This document shows positions 1 to 7,594 of a stretch of 64,000 nucleotides of DNA, piece after piece. The position numbers were made by a program, and so were the translations under genes. The notes under the pieces were generated by a model. That model was not told the origin of the DNA. It searched no databases and worked only from the letters and a program-made list of their open reading frames with translations. Within the stretch, counting starts at the first letter, position 1; every line of letters starts with the position of its first letter. Source of the DNA: Paenibacillus wulumuqiensis (GTDB lineage Bacteria > Bacillota > Bacilli > Paenibacillales > Paenibacillaceae); NCBI RefSeq assembly GCF_000971965.1, contig NZ_KQ040795.1:124001-188000 (forward strand), given 5' to 3'.

Positions 1-289
1 GCGCGAGAAAGTCGCTACCACTTACATTGGTAACGGTGTAGCCATTCCTCACGGTGTCGGCGAAGCGAAAAAGCAAATTCAGACTTCCGGTATCGTCGTT
101 CTGCAATATCCGCAGGGCGTAGAATTTGAAGGCGGCAAAGCGTATCTCGTTATCGGTATTGCCGGTGCAGGCGGCGAACATCTGCAGATCCTGACCAAGA
201 TTGCGGAAGCGATCGAAGACGAGTCTGTCGTTCACCATCTGGCTCAGGTTACAGATGCCAATGAAATCTACCGCACATTCTCTATCTAA
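1..289 (+). CDS. mtlF: Mannitol PTS enzyme IIA, C-terminal part (cut by window start)
   Basis: This is the 3' part of a gene whose start lies before the window; the reading frame begins at base 2 and ends at TAA 287-289. The product receives phosphate from HPr and passes it to the mannitol permease MtlA in the cytoplasm. The visible part has the family motif GVAIPHG, whose His is the phosphorylated residue, followed by GEAKK, a core ending in VIGIAGAGGEHL and the C-terminal helix. Identity as the mannitol EIIA rather than another fructose/mannitol EIIA is supported by mannitol-1-phosphate dehydrogenase starting 210 bases downstream on the same strand. The family is about 145 residues, so about 95 are present here. 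Confidence 0.9.
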   Translation, partial: REKVATTYIGNGVAIPHGVGEAKKQIQTSGIVVLQYPQGVEFEGGKAYLVIGIAGAGGEHLQILTKIAEAIEDESVVHHLAQVTDANEIYRTFSI

Positions 290-311
290 TATTGAATAGC
301 AAGTTTCTCAT

Positions 312-390
312 GGTTAAATCAGCAGCGAATCAACTGCTGATTTAACCTGTTTATCCATATTCTTGCCCGTAGGCGATACGTGTACGGGCA
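312..390 (+). other. Two hairpins between mtlF and mtlD
   Basis: A perfect 14-bp stem (312-325 pairing with 334-347, loop of 8) is followed by an 8-bp stem (364-371 with 383-390). No T-run follows either, so neither looks like an intrinsic terminator. They may stabilise or process the mtlF-mtlD transcript. The structure is seen in the sequence; the role is inferred. Confidence 0.55.
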
Positions 391-499
391 CCCATTTACG
401 GCTGCTGCCCTTATTGCAATGATTCATGAAAGCCAATATTCGGCTGTCTGAATCTTCCTGCAAACCGGCAGCAAGCCTATACTTACGGAGGTGCAAGTT

Positions 500-1654
500 A
501 TGAAAAAAGCAATTCAGTTTGGTGCAGGCAATATCGGTCGCGGATTTATCGGAGCTTTGCTGGCCAATGCCGGTTACCATGTCGTATTCGCAGATGTGAA
601 TGAACAGATGATCCAGGAACTGAACGAGAAAAAGAGCTACCAGATCCATATTCTCGATCTGGAAAAAAGCATCGAGACGATTACCAACGTCTCCGGCTGC
701 ATGTCCAATGGTCAGGAAATCGTCGACGAGATCGCCAGTGCCGAGATCATTACGACTGCAGTAGGACCGAATGTGCTCAAGTTCATCGCACCTACAATTG
801 CCCAGGGTATCGAAGCACGTCGTGCAGCTGGTGCAGGTCCGCTGAATGTTATCGCCTGCGAGAACATGGTTGGTGCGACCAGCCATCTGCAGGAGCAGGT
901 GGAGAGCCATCTGTCCGAAGAAGGCAAAGCATATGCACGCGAAAATGTAGGATTTGCCAACTGCTCCGTAGACCGCATCGTGCCTCCTTTCCAGGGTGAG
1001 AACCTGCTGGATGTAGGCGTAGAAGCCTTCCACGAATGGATCGTTGAAGAACCGAAGCTCAAAGGCGGCACGCCGCAGATCGACGGTATGAAGCTGACCG
1101 ACAACCTGGTCGCTTATGTACAGCGCAAGCTGTTTACGCTGAACACCGGTCATGCGATCACGGCTTATCTGGGCTTCCTGAAAGGCATCGAGACGATTGA
1201 CCAGAGCATACAGGATGACTCCGTACGCTCGATTGCACGCCCGGCGATGGAAGAAAGCGGCGCAGCCCTGGTGAAAAAATACGAGTTCGACGCTGCCGAG
1301 CATGCCAAATATATCGACAAAATCGAGACTCGTTTCAAAAATCCATATATCCGCGATGAAGTCATCCGTGTTGGTCGTGAGCCGCTGCGCAAACTCGGTC
1401 CTGCCGACCGCCTGATTGGTCCTGCCAATATGGCTGCCGAACTGGGATTGGGTCGCGATCACCTGCTGCAGGGTGCAGCCGCCGCTTTCCTGTACGACAA
1501 TAGCAACGATCCACAGTCTGCCGAATTGCAGGCACGTATCCAGTCCGATGGCATTGGACCTGTCGTGAGTGATGTGACCGGGTTTGCCAAGGACAGCGAG
1601 GATTACAACAAGATTATGGCTGCTTACGAAGAGTTCAAAAGTCTGAAAGCTTAA
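500..1654 (+). CDS. mtlD: Mannitol-1-phosphate 5-dehydrogenase
   Basis: The enzyme oxidises mannitol 1-phosphate to fructose 6-phosphate with NAD+, the second step after PTS uptake. The N-terminus carries the Rossmann motif FGAGNIGRGF, and the 384-residue length agrees with the family (about 370-385). I place the start at ATG 500 because GGAGGTG at 487-493 is a good ribosome binding site with a 6-base spacer. An in-frame GTG at 491 lies inside that site and would add three residues. The gene follows mtlF on the same strand and ends at a hairpin terminator shared with the opposing EAL gene. The inner motif FTLNTGHAITAYLG is also typical of the long-chain mannitol dehydrogenase fold. Confidence 0.96.
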   Translation: MKKAIQFGAGNIGRGFIGALLANAGYHVVFADVNEQMIQELNEKKSYQIHILDLEKSIETITNVSGCMSNGQEIVDEIASAEIITTAVGPNVLKFIAPTIAQGIEARRAAGAGPLNVIACENMVGATSHLQEQVESHLSEEGKAYARENVGFANCSVDRIVPPFQGENLLDVGVEAFHEWIVEEPKLKGGTPQIDGMKLTDNLVAYVQRKLFTLNTGHAITAYLGFLKGIETIDQSIQDDSVRSIARPAMEESGAALVKKYEFDAAEHAKYIDKIETRFKNPYIRDEVIRVGREPLRKLGPADRLIGPANMAAELGLGRDHLLQGAAAAFLYDNSNDPQSAELQARIQSDGIGPVVSDVTGFAKDSEDYNKIMAAYEEFKSLKA

Positions 1655-1765
1655 GTTAGACGGATGAGCTGTCATTGCTCCGAAAAGATATTCTCCCACT
1701 CACTGTGATATAACAGGATGGTATGCCGCTCATGCAGCCGGTCTATCGTTCAACAGATACAATAA

Positions 1766-1789
1766 AAGCCCCTAAGTCATTAGGGGCTT
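1766..1789. terminator. Bidirectional terminator between mtlD and the EAL gene
   Basis: A 10-bp perfect stem (1766-1775 with 1780-1789, loop GTCA) is followed by CTTTTTT on the plus strand and by TTTTATT on the minus strand. It can end both convergent transcripts. Confidence 0.88.
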
Positions 1790-1823
1790 CTTTTTTACAT
1801 ATACAATTCTGCATATACAAGGT

Positions 1824-2849
1824 TTAAAGTACTTCAAATGGACGTTCTGCAGGCTTGCCAAACAGATATCCCTGTGCCAGATTGATACCAATACTGCGGC
1901 AGAATTCGAACTCTTCACGGCGTTCGATCCCTTCGGCCAGTACATTACCGCCAATATCCCAGGTACGTTCGGCAATATTGCGGATATCCCGCTGCTTCTG
2001 CTCGTCCCGGTCGCAGCCGTCGATCAATCCGCGGTCGATTTTGACGTAATCGGGCTTGAGCTTGCCAATCAGTTCGGGCAGGGAATAGCCGGAGCCCACA
2101 TCATCGAGTGCCACGTTGATGCCGTTGCTCCGGTAGACATCGAAGATATCCTGCAGCTTGGGCATTTCCATAATATTCTCAGTCTCCACCACCTCAAATA
2201 CAAAATCCTGCGGGTCCAGCTTCAGGCGCTCAATCGCCGCAAAGGTATGACTAAGGCAGTATTTGGGATTATAAATAGACGACGGTAAAAAGTTAATAAA
2301 CCGCTTCACGCCGGATGGCAGATGCAATGCGCTCGTCTCAATTGCCGAGATGCGTGCTGCCCGGTCCAAGAAGGAGTGAAGACCGGTACGATGAGCCACT
2401 TCGAACAGCTGATACGGCTGGAACCCCGGACCATCCGGAATCGGACGCAGCAGGAACTCATAGGCGATGACCTGCTCCTGCTCATTCACGATCGGCTGCA
2501 TATGACTGGTAAACTGCTTTTGACGGATAATCTCTACAATATCGTGGTGCTGCAGACGTGTGATCAGCGTAGACAACGGGAACCAGGCTGGTTCGCCACC
2601 AATATCGTCCATACCAAGAATACCAATCGACAGTTTATTTTCTTCGACATCGCGCAGCTCCCTGACCCATTTCAAAATATCCAGCATCTGCTCTCGTGAA
2701 TGATAGGAGATGGAACCAATATCTTCTACTATATAAAAGTCATAAGACTGCTGCCTGATTAACTGCTCAAGAGAAGGAGAAAGCGGGCGCAATGACACCG
2801 TGCCTTGATCTTCAATCGGTTGAATAAAACTGCATCCGCTACAATTCAT
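1824..2849 (-). CDS. EAL-domain protein, probable cyclic-di-GMP phosphodiesterase
   Basis: The protein has 341 residues. The first 100 or so form an unassigned region that begins MNCSGC, a CxxC pair that could bind metal. The rest is an EAL domain. Its signature reads EFLLR instead of EALLR but keeps the catalytic Glu. Later motifs are FEVVETE, LDDVGSGYS (normally DDFGxGYS), YVKIDR, AEGIE and QGYLFGKP, so the metal- and substrate-binding residues appear present and hydrolysis of cyclic-di-GMP is plausible. No GGDEF, PAS or membrane segment is visible. GGGAGG lies upstream of ATG 2849. The gene stands alone between two terminators. Activity rather than a c-di-GMP receptor role is inferred from the intact acidic residues. 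Confidence 0.85.
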   Translation of the reverse strand: MNCSGCSFIQPIEDQGTVSLRPLSPSLEQLIRQQSYDFYIVEDIGSISYHSREQMLDILKWVRELRDVEENKLSIGILGMDDIGGEPAWFPLSTLITRLQHHDIVEIIRQKQFTSHMQPIVNEQEQVIAYEFLLRPIPDGPGFQPYQLFEVAHRTGLHSFLDRAARISAIETSALHLPSGVKRFINFLPSSIYNPKYCLSHTFAAIERLKLDPQDFVFEVVETENIMEMPKLQDIFDVYRSNGINVALDDVGSGYSLPELIGKLKPDYVKIDRGLIDGCDRDEQKQRDIRNIAERTWDIGGNVLAEGIERREEFEFCRSIGINLAQGYLFGKPAERPFEVL

Positions 2850-2983
2850 GGGGGGGCCTCCCTGTTACTAAAATACAATATCATCATGTTCACGTTTTAG
2901 ATCCCTATATATATCGGCCGGTACAATCCTCATCGTAATACCATTCTTTGCTCTCAATGTAAAAGACTGCAGAAATAACAAAA

Positions 2984-3009
2984 AGACCGCAATTAAACGT
3001 CTGCGGTCT
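2984..3009 (-). terminator. Terminator of the small membrane protein gene
   Basis: An 8-bp stem (2984-2991 with 3002-3009) is followed on the minus strand by TTTTTGTT. Confidence 0.75.
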
Positions 3010-3032
3010 CCATAATTAACAAAGCCTCTTCT

Positions 3033-3305
3033 CTACTTTCTAAAATGCTTGTACAGTCTCAAGCAGACCAGAGACACACCATATAGGAGCGCAGCATCCA
3101 ACAGAAATACGAGCAGATCCATACGGTAAGCAGAAAGCAGATTACGCTGCCCGTCTATCTCATAAATGGTCATAAAAGAAAGCGGAAACCCTACATGAAT
3201 CCCTATATGACCATCCTGCTCAAAAGGCAGCACATACGACAGAATAACGACCAGCCACGCAGACAGATTGATCAGCTTCCAGTTGATTCTACTTGCCGGT
3301 TTCAT
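3033..3305 (-). CDS. Small membrane protein of unknown function
   Basis: I do not recognise this 90-residue protein. It has two hydrophobic segments, about residues 10-26 (INLSAWLVVILSYVLPF) and 62-82 (MDLLVFLLDAALLYGVSLVC), joined by a soluble loop of about 35 residues rich in Gly and His, and it ends in basic residues (RLYKHFRK) that suggest a cytoplasmic C-terminus. That predicts a two-pass membrane protein with both ends inside. The start is ATG 3305 with GGAG and GAGGAG sites upstream. It is a single gene with its own terminator. No function can be assigned from the neighbours. Confidence 0.7.
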   Translation of the reverse strand: MKPASRINWKLINLSAWLVVILSYVLPFEQDGHIGIHVGFPLSFMTIYEIDGQRNLLSAYRMDLLVFLLDAALLYGVSLVCLRLYKHFRK

Positions 3306-3512
3306 GGTACTCCATCTCTCCTCTTCTTCCTCCTACCTAATATATCTTTGTTCATTATACAAATATGGTAAATATTTATAACTCTATCCAATCATGTTGC
3401 CGTGAGAAAAGCAAATTAACGAGATTGTTTTTCTTTATATAAAGTCGGCTATTCTTTGGATGATTAGGAATACATTTCGGAGTGCAGTACCGGTAAATTC
3501 AGCATATAAAAA

Positions 3513-3537
3513 AGACTGCCGGAAGATCCGGCAGTCT
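3513..3537 (-). terminator. Terminator of the LysM nucleotidase gene
   Basis: An 11-bp perfect stem (3513-3523 with 3527-3537) is followed on the minus strand by TTTTTTATA. Confidence 0.88.
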
Positions 3538-3576
3538 GTGACTGTAGTATATACTTTGTTAATTGGATGAGTGCGA

Positions 3577-5892
3577 TTAGCTCGCTGGAATCTCCAGTAC
3601 GTCGCCTACCTGCAGACCGGTAGGATCAGTGATTTTGTTGTACTTGGCGAGTTCCTGCCAGGTCACACCGTATTTGAGACTGATGCGATAAAGGTTGTCG
3701 CCTTTTTGGATCGTGTACGTACCTTCTTCTGCAGCTGCTGTCGGAACAGGCTTGGCCGGCTTGGTTGGCACAGCAGGTTTCGCTGGCTTCGCAGGTTTGG
3801 TCGCTGCTGAAGCTGCAGGTTTAGCTGGTTTAGCCGGTTTGTCCTTGGCAGGAGCTGCTGGCTTGGTGCCTGCTGCTGGGGCTGCTGCTTTGGACAGATC
3901 CAGTGTATAGTTGGCGAATCCATCTGTCCCCTCACCTGCATAGGCAATCTGCTCACTGCTGCCGCCTGCCGTCAGAGACGGTGCTGCTTTCAGTGCATCC
4001 TGTGCTTTTGGTGAAGAGGTGAATGTTACTTTGGCATTGCCTTTCACCGGAGCCAGGGACCAGTTGCCGTCTGCTGTCGGGTTGATTGTACCGTTCTCAC
4101 GGATGTAATCGATAATTACCTGACGGTTCTCATCCGGGGCAGCCAGTACGATGCGTTTGCCATCAGGGTTCGCCAGCTTGGATGAAGAAGCACGGTAGTT
4201 ATTGGTCGCTACGATAAATTCCTGCTTGGGATCGATCGGCTTGCCATTGTACTGCAGGTTGACGATACGATTAGCGGACTCGTTAACGAGTGTGCCTTTG
4301 GCATCGTATTTCTGCGGCTGGGTCACGTCGATCTGATAGGTTACGCCATCGATGACGTCAAAGTTATACGTCGGGAAATCCATGTTGATCAGCGGTTGGT
4401 CGCCGGATTTGGATGGATCGATCTGGTTGAACTGTCCTGCAGACCATTCCAGCCAGTTTTTCACTTCTGCGCCATTTACTTTTACGGCATAGACAGTGTT
4501 TGGATATACATACAGATCGGATACGTTTTTGATTGCGATCGTTCCTGCTGCAATATCAGTGTAATAGTTCGGGCCAGAGCGTCCGCCTGCCTTGAACGGT
4601 GCACCTGCAGACAGAATCGGCAGATCTTCCACTTCGGTACCTTTCAGCTTTTGCTCCAGATACCATTTCTGAGCATTGGTTACGATCTGGATCGAAGGAT
4701 CATCCTGTACCAGTGCAAAATAGCTCGTAATGCGGGAAGAGGTCTCGCCTACAGGTCCGCGTACATAATTGATGGTAGCCTGGTGCTCTTTGTAGACAGC
4801 ATCCACCACAGATTGGTCTACTTCAGCCAGCACTTTTTTGGCTGCTTTATCATAGACAGGACGAGCTGCTACCTGAGAGTCGGTAACTTCCCAATCGTCT
4901 CCTGTCTGCTTCAGTTCCAGATCAATAACGCCGAGATGGTCACCCCAGAATCCAGGTTCTACCGCCGGAACTCCGTTAATTGTTCCTTTTGCCAGATCCA
5001 CACCGGTTTTGCCTGTAAAGTCAGTACCCGGGAAGACTTTGTGTGCATGACCGAACATGATGGCATCAATATCCGGCACCTGACTGAGATACAGGACAGC
5101 GTTTTCCATCATATTGGTTTGCGGAGCATCATCATAGCCGGTATGGGCAGCCGCAATAATAATGTCTGCACCTTTTTCTTTCATTTCCGGTACGAATTTT
5201 TTGGCAGTCTCCACAATATCCTTGGTGATGACCTTACCATTCAGGTGTCCGCCATCCCACTGCATGATTTGCGGAGTGACCAGACCGAGTACACCTACTT
5301 TGAGCGTGTGTTTTGCTCCGGCTTCGTCGGTTACTTCTTTATCCAGAATAACGTACGGTGTAAAGTAGTTTTCGGTACCTTCACCGTTTCCGTTGTCTTT
5401 ATAAACGTTAGCGTTCACATAAGGGAACTTGGCGCCTTTTACAGCCTGATTCAGAAAATCGAGTCCATAGTTAAACTCATGGTTACCATAGGTTGCTGCA
5501 TCAAAACCGAGCGGATTCATGGCTTCATAAATCGGATGGGTCGCATTTTGAGCGAGCGGTTCGATTTTGGCTACATAATCACCCAGCGGTGTGCCTTGCA
5601 GCAGATCACCATTATCGATCAATACACTGTTCGCAGCTTCAGCACGCGCCGCTTTGATCAGCGTTGCCGTTTTGGCGAAACCGTATTCATCTGTAGGTTT
5701 GTCTGAATAGTAATCATAGTTCACCATATTTGTGTGCAGGTCAGTTGTCTCCATCAAACGAAGCTTAACCGTTGTACCTGCAGCAGTTGTATCCGCCGCA
5801 AATACCGGCACAGCCGTGATGCCAAACAGGTGCAGCGCTGCAATCGCCGCTACTGTCTTCTTGAGTGTCTTTTTCCCCAGATTCAAAATCAA
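3577..5892 (-). CDS. Secreted 2',3'-cyclic-nucleotide phosphodiesterase/3'-nucleotidase with C-terminal LysM
   Basis: The 771-residue precursor starts with a signal peptide (basic LGKKTLKK, hydrophobic stretch, VFAAD cleavage region near residue 32). A metallophosphatase domain follows, with METTDLHTN, NGDLLQG, YGNHEFNYG, AAHTGYDD and FGHAHKVF supplying the two-metal ligands. Next is a 5'-nucleotidase C-terminal domain, a long Pro-Ala-Lys linker and a final LysM domain (YTIQKGDNLYRIS), which should anchor it to peptidoglycan. It likely scavenges phosphate from extracellular nucleotides and cyclic nucleotides, like CpdB/YfkN enzymes. The start is TTG: either 5892, only 4 bases after GGAGG, or TTG 5886, 10 bases after it. 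Direct repeats resembling PhoP boxes lie upstream. Confidence 0.92.
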   Translation of the reverse strand: MILNLGKKTLKKTVAAIAALHLFGITAVPVFAADTTAAGTTVKLRLMETTDLHTNMVNYDYYSDKPTDEYGFAKTATLIKAARAEAANSVLIDNGDLLQGTPLGDYVAKIEPLAQNATHPIYEAMNPLGFDAATYGNHEFNYGLDFLNQAVKGAKFPYVNANVYKDNGNGEGTENYFTPYVILDKEVTDEAGAKHTLKVGVLGLVTPQIMQWDGGHLNGKVITKDIVETAKKFVPEMKEKGADIIIAAAHTGYDDAPQTNMMENAVLYLSQVPDIDAIMFGHAHKVFPGTDFTGKTGVDLAKGTINGVPAVEPGFWGDHLGVIDLELKQTGDDWEVTDSQVAARPVYDKAAKKVLAEVDQSVVDAVYKEHQATINYVRGPVGETSSRITSYFALVQDDPSIQIVTNAQKWYLEQKLKGTEVEDLPILSAGAPFKAGGRSGPNYYTDIAAGTIAIKNVSDLYVYPNTVYAVKVNGAEVKNWLEWSAGQFNQIDPSKSGDQPLINMDFPTYNFDVIDGVTYQIDVTQPQKYDAKGTLVNESANRIVNLQYNGKPIDPKQEFIVATNNYRASSSKLANPDGKRIVLAAPDENRQVIIDYIRENGTINPTADGNWSLAPVKGNAKVTFTSSPKAQDALKAAPSLTAGGSSEQIAYAGEGTDGFANYTLDLSKAAAPAAGTKPAAPAKDKPAKPAKPAASAATKPAKPAKPAVPTKPAKPVPTAAAEEGTYTIQKGDNLYRISLKYGVTWQELAKYNKITDPTGLQVGDVLEIPAS

Positions 5893-5963
5893 AACCCCTC
5901 CCGAATATATTCAGCACATATACGTTCTCTGATTCTTTCAGTATAAACACCTACACTCATCTA

Positions 5964-6036
5964 TGTATAAAGCATATGTAAAGCGGGTGTGAAATTAATA
6001 TGCGAATTTGCACTATTATTTACATACTGCTTACAT
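5964..6036. promoter_or_regulatory. PhoP-box-like direct repeats upstream of the nucleotidase
   Basis: Two TTACAT copies sit exactly 11 bases apart at 6020-6036 on the plus strand. TTTACA (5982-5977) and TTTATA (5971-5966) are also 11 bases apart on the minus strand. Bacillus PhoP binds TTAACA-like hexamers with this period. A phosphate-starvation role fits the downstream gene, but this is inference. The rest of the 399-base gap 5893-6291 is AT-rich and shows nothing else. Confidence 0.45.
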
Positions 6037-6291
6037 ATTGCCGAAATGAAATGAGAGTGCAGACGCATAAAAGAGCAAAGCATATAGTGACATGATAGAA
6101 TTTTATACTATTGATTGATATATTTGAAGGGATATTTGATCCATTTTTACGATTTTTGCTAAATTAGTTACAAAAAAGACGTATATATAACATATATACG
6201 TCAGTTATTATTCGCATTTTTTACCCAAATCCGGCAAATCAAAATAAAGGATAGACTTCTCTCTGTGGTGTATGACGACTTTTATATATCC

Positions 6292-6480
6292 TTATTGACT
6301 CATACCGGTTGCGGGTTGATTCCCCTTGCGGTGTTTATGCTGTAAATAAGAGTCCAGAATACGATCCAGCTGTTCGGACTGGTCGATCACCCGATGATCG
6401 CGGATTCCATGCTCTTCGGCCATCTGATTCAATATGCGGCGTTCCTGTTCAATCTGCTGCTCGATCTTTTTCAGGTCCAA
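6292..6480 (-). CDS. Spo0E-like aspartyl-phosphate phosphatase
   Basis: The family dephosphorylates Spo0A~P and so delays sporulation. I take the start as TTG 6480, six bases after a perfect AGGAGGTG (6487-6494). This gives 62 residues, the usual size. The sequence has the family pattern: an N-terminal helix (KKIEQQIEQERRILNQ), a turn, then VIDQSEQLDRILDSYLQ, which fits the signature with S-x-x-L-D and a final Tyr. The open frame continues upstream of the TTG, but that part has no ribosome site and no Spo0E similarity. A second Spo0E gene with the same start layout is at 35455-35646. The exact target (Spo0A or another regulator) cannot be told. Confidence 0.85.
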   Translation of the reverse strand: MDLKKIEQQIEQERRILNQMAEEHGIRDHRVIDQSEQLDRILDSYLQHKHRKGNQPATGMSQ

Positions 6481-6645
6481 GGAAAGCACCTCCTGTAGAT
6501 TACCCCTTTCACTTGTTGCGTTTACCTTATATTTGAAATAGATAAAATTTGTAGTAATACATTGTTTATACCCCAAATTCATGCTCTTGATCAAGTTCCT
6601 AGGGTCCCTATTTTATCCTTTTATTGGAAACAAAAAATGACAAAA

Positions 6646-6702
6646 AATCCGGTGCCGATTCTGTAGGATGCCTGCGCATTTTACAAAATCCGCCACCGGA
6701 TT
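6646..6702 (-). terminator. Possible terminator of the PPOX-type gene
   Basis: A 9-bp stem (6646-6654 with 6694-6702) with a loop of 39 bases is followed on the minus strand by TTTTTTG. The large loop makes this less certain. Confidence 0.5.
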
Positions 6703-6765
6703 ATCCATGCCTATACTGAATCACTTGTTACAGGAATGGTATCAGCCATGCGCCGGAAAGGCGAC

Positions 6766-7182
6766 TTAGCTGTTCCAGGTCTGTTTCTGACCTTCTTTGT
6801 CGGTATATTCAATCGTTTGAGGTGTAATATCGAGTACTACATAGTCGGGATCATCCGGTCCGGAGAACCAGTTTTTGAATTCGTCTTTCCAGACGCGCTG
6901 CTTCAGCTCGTCATTCGTGGACACGGCGCAGGTCGCTTCGATCTCAACCACTTCGTTATTGCCGCCTTTTTCATAACCGAGCAGCAGATAGCAGTTCGGG
7001 TTCTGTTCCAGCTCATCCACTTTCTGTGTTTTGCGGTCTGTTGCCAGATGAATATTCAGACCTTCATTATATACGGCCATATAGCGTACCTTTGGTTTAT
7101 TGTTCTCCACTGTGCCGAATGCACAAAAACGGTTCTCTTCCAGTGCTTTGACGATAGATTGTTCAACTGATGTTTGACTCAT
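6766..7182 (-). CDS. Pyridoxamine 5'-phosphate oxidase-fold, general-stress-type FMN-binding protein
   Basis: The protein of 138 residues is a single split-barrel domain. It has an N-terminal helix, the strand FCAFGTVENNKPKVRYM, then LNIHLATDRKTQKVDELEQNPNCYLLLGYE, and ends with DYVVLDITPQTIEY. This pattern is that of GS26-type flavin-binding proteins, which bind FMN or F420-like cofactors and are often stress induced; the actual substrate is unknown. ATG 7182 is chosen because AAGGAG (7189-7194) lies 7 bases upstream. An in-frame start further up has no such site. The gene is alone and diverges from the thiamine transport operon. Confidence 0.85.
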   Translation of the reverse strand: MSQTSVEQSIVKALEENRFCAFGTVENNKPKVRYMAVYNEGLNIHLATDRKTQKVDELEQNPNCYLLLGYEKGGNNEVVEIEATCAVSTNDELKQRVWKDEFKNWFSGPDDPDYVVLDITPQTIEYTDKEGQKQTWNS

Positions 7183-7350
7183 GATCAAGCTCCTTCCGCG
7201 ATATGGACTTGGGTGTTTCAATACGTCCTGATTAAAGACGCTGAATTTTATATAGTACTTAACTTTGAGTGCCTGTATTGAATACTTACCCGGTCAGCAA
7301 GAAGCTGAACCTTTCCGGTCTGTTTTCCCATTCCCGGATGCCTCGGTTGC

Positions 7351-7379
7351 TGGACAGCAGGCAGGCACTCGTCTATAAT
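7351..7379 (+). promoter_or_regulatory. Sigma-A promoter of the thiamine operon
   Basis: TGGACA (7351-7356), a 17-base spacer and TATAAT (7374-7379) lie just upstream of the riboswitch, putting the transcript start near 7386. Confidence 0.8.
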
Positions 7380-7393
7380 TACACCTAGAAAAA

Positions 7394-7510
7394 GCGCATA
7401 CGATCTGGGGGAGCTGGGCTAGCCGGCTGAGAGTGTATTCGACCAATACAGACCCTTATACCTGATCTGGATAATGCCAGCGTAGGAAGCGAATCACGCA
7501 TTGTATGTGT
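7394..7510 (+). promoter_or_regulatory. TPP riboswitch (THI element)
   Basis: The conserved core is present in order: GGGGGAGC (7407-7414), GGCTGAGAG (7425-7433), ACCCTTATACCTGATCTGG (7452-7470) and ATAATGCCAGCGTAGGAA (7471-7488). It should bind thiamine pyrophosphate and lower expression of the transporter genes behind it. CATACGAT occurs twice, at 7397-7404 and 7514-7521. The segment ATTGTATG (7500-7507) can pair with either copy, so two exclusive structures are possible around the aptamer. The aptamer call is firm; the switching path is inferred. Confidence 0.95.
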
Positions 7511-7533
7511 TCTCATACGATATGCACCTATGA

Positions 7534-7558
7534 CGTCCCGATCCGGGGCGCTTTTTTT
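7534..7558 (+). terminator. Riboswitch-controlled intrinsic terminator
   Basis: A 7-bp GC-rich stem (7534-7540 with 7544-7550, one G-T pair) is followed by CTTTTTTT. It lies between the aptamer and thiY and is the likely expression platform. Confidence 0.8.
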
Positions 7559-7594
7559 ATATCTTTTTATATAGAAGGAAGAAGGGGTAACGAA

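Noticed and set aside
314-1699. Long open frame on the minus strand across mtlD
   Set aside because: It mirrors the conserved mtlD frame, has no ribosome site and no recognisable motif; it is a shadow of C- or G-rich third codon positions.
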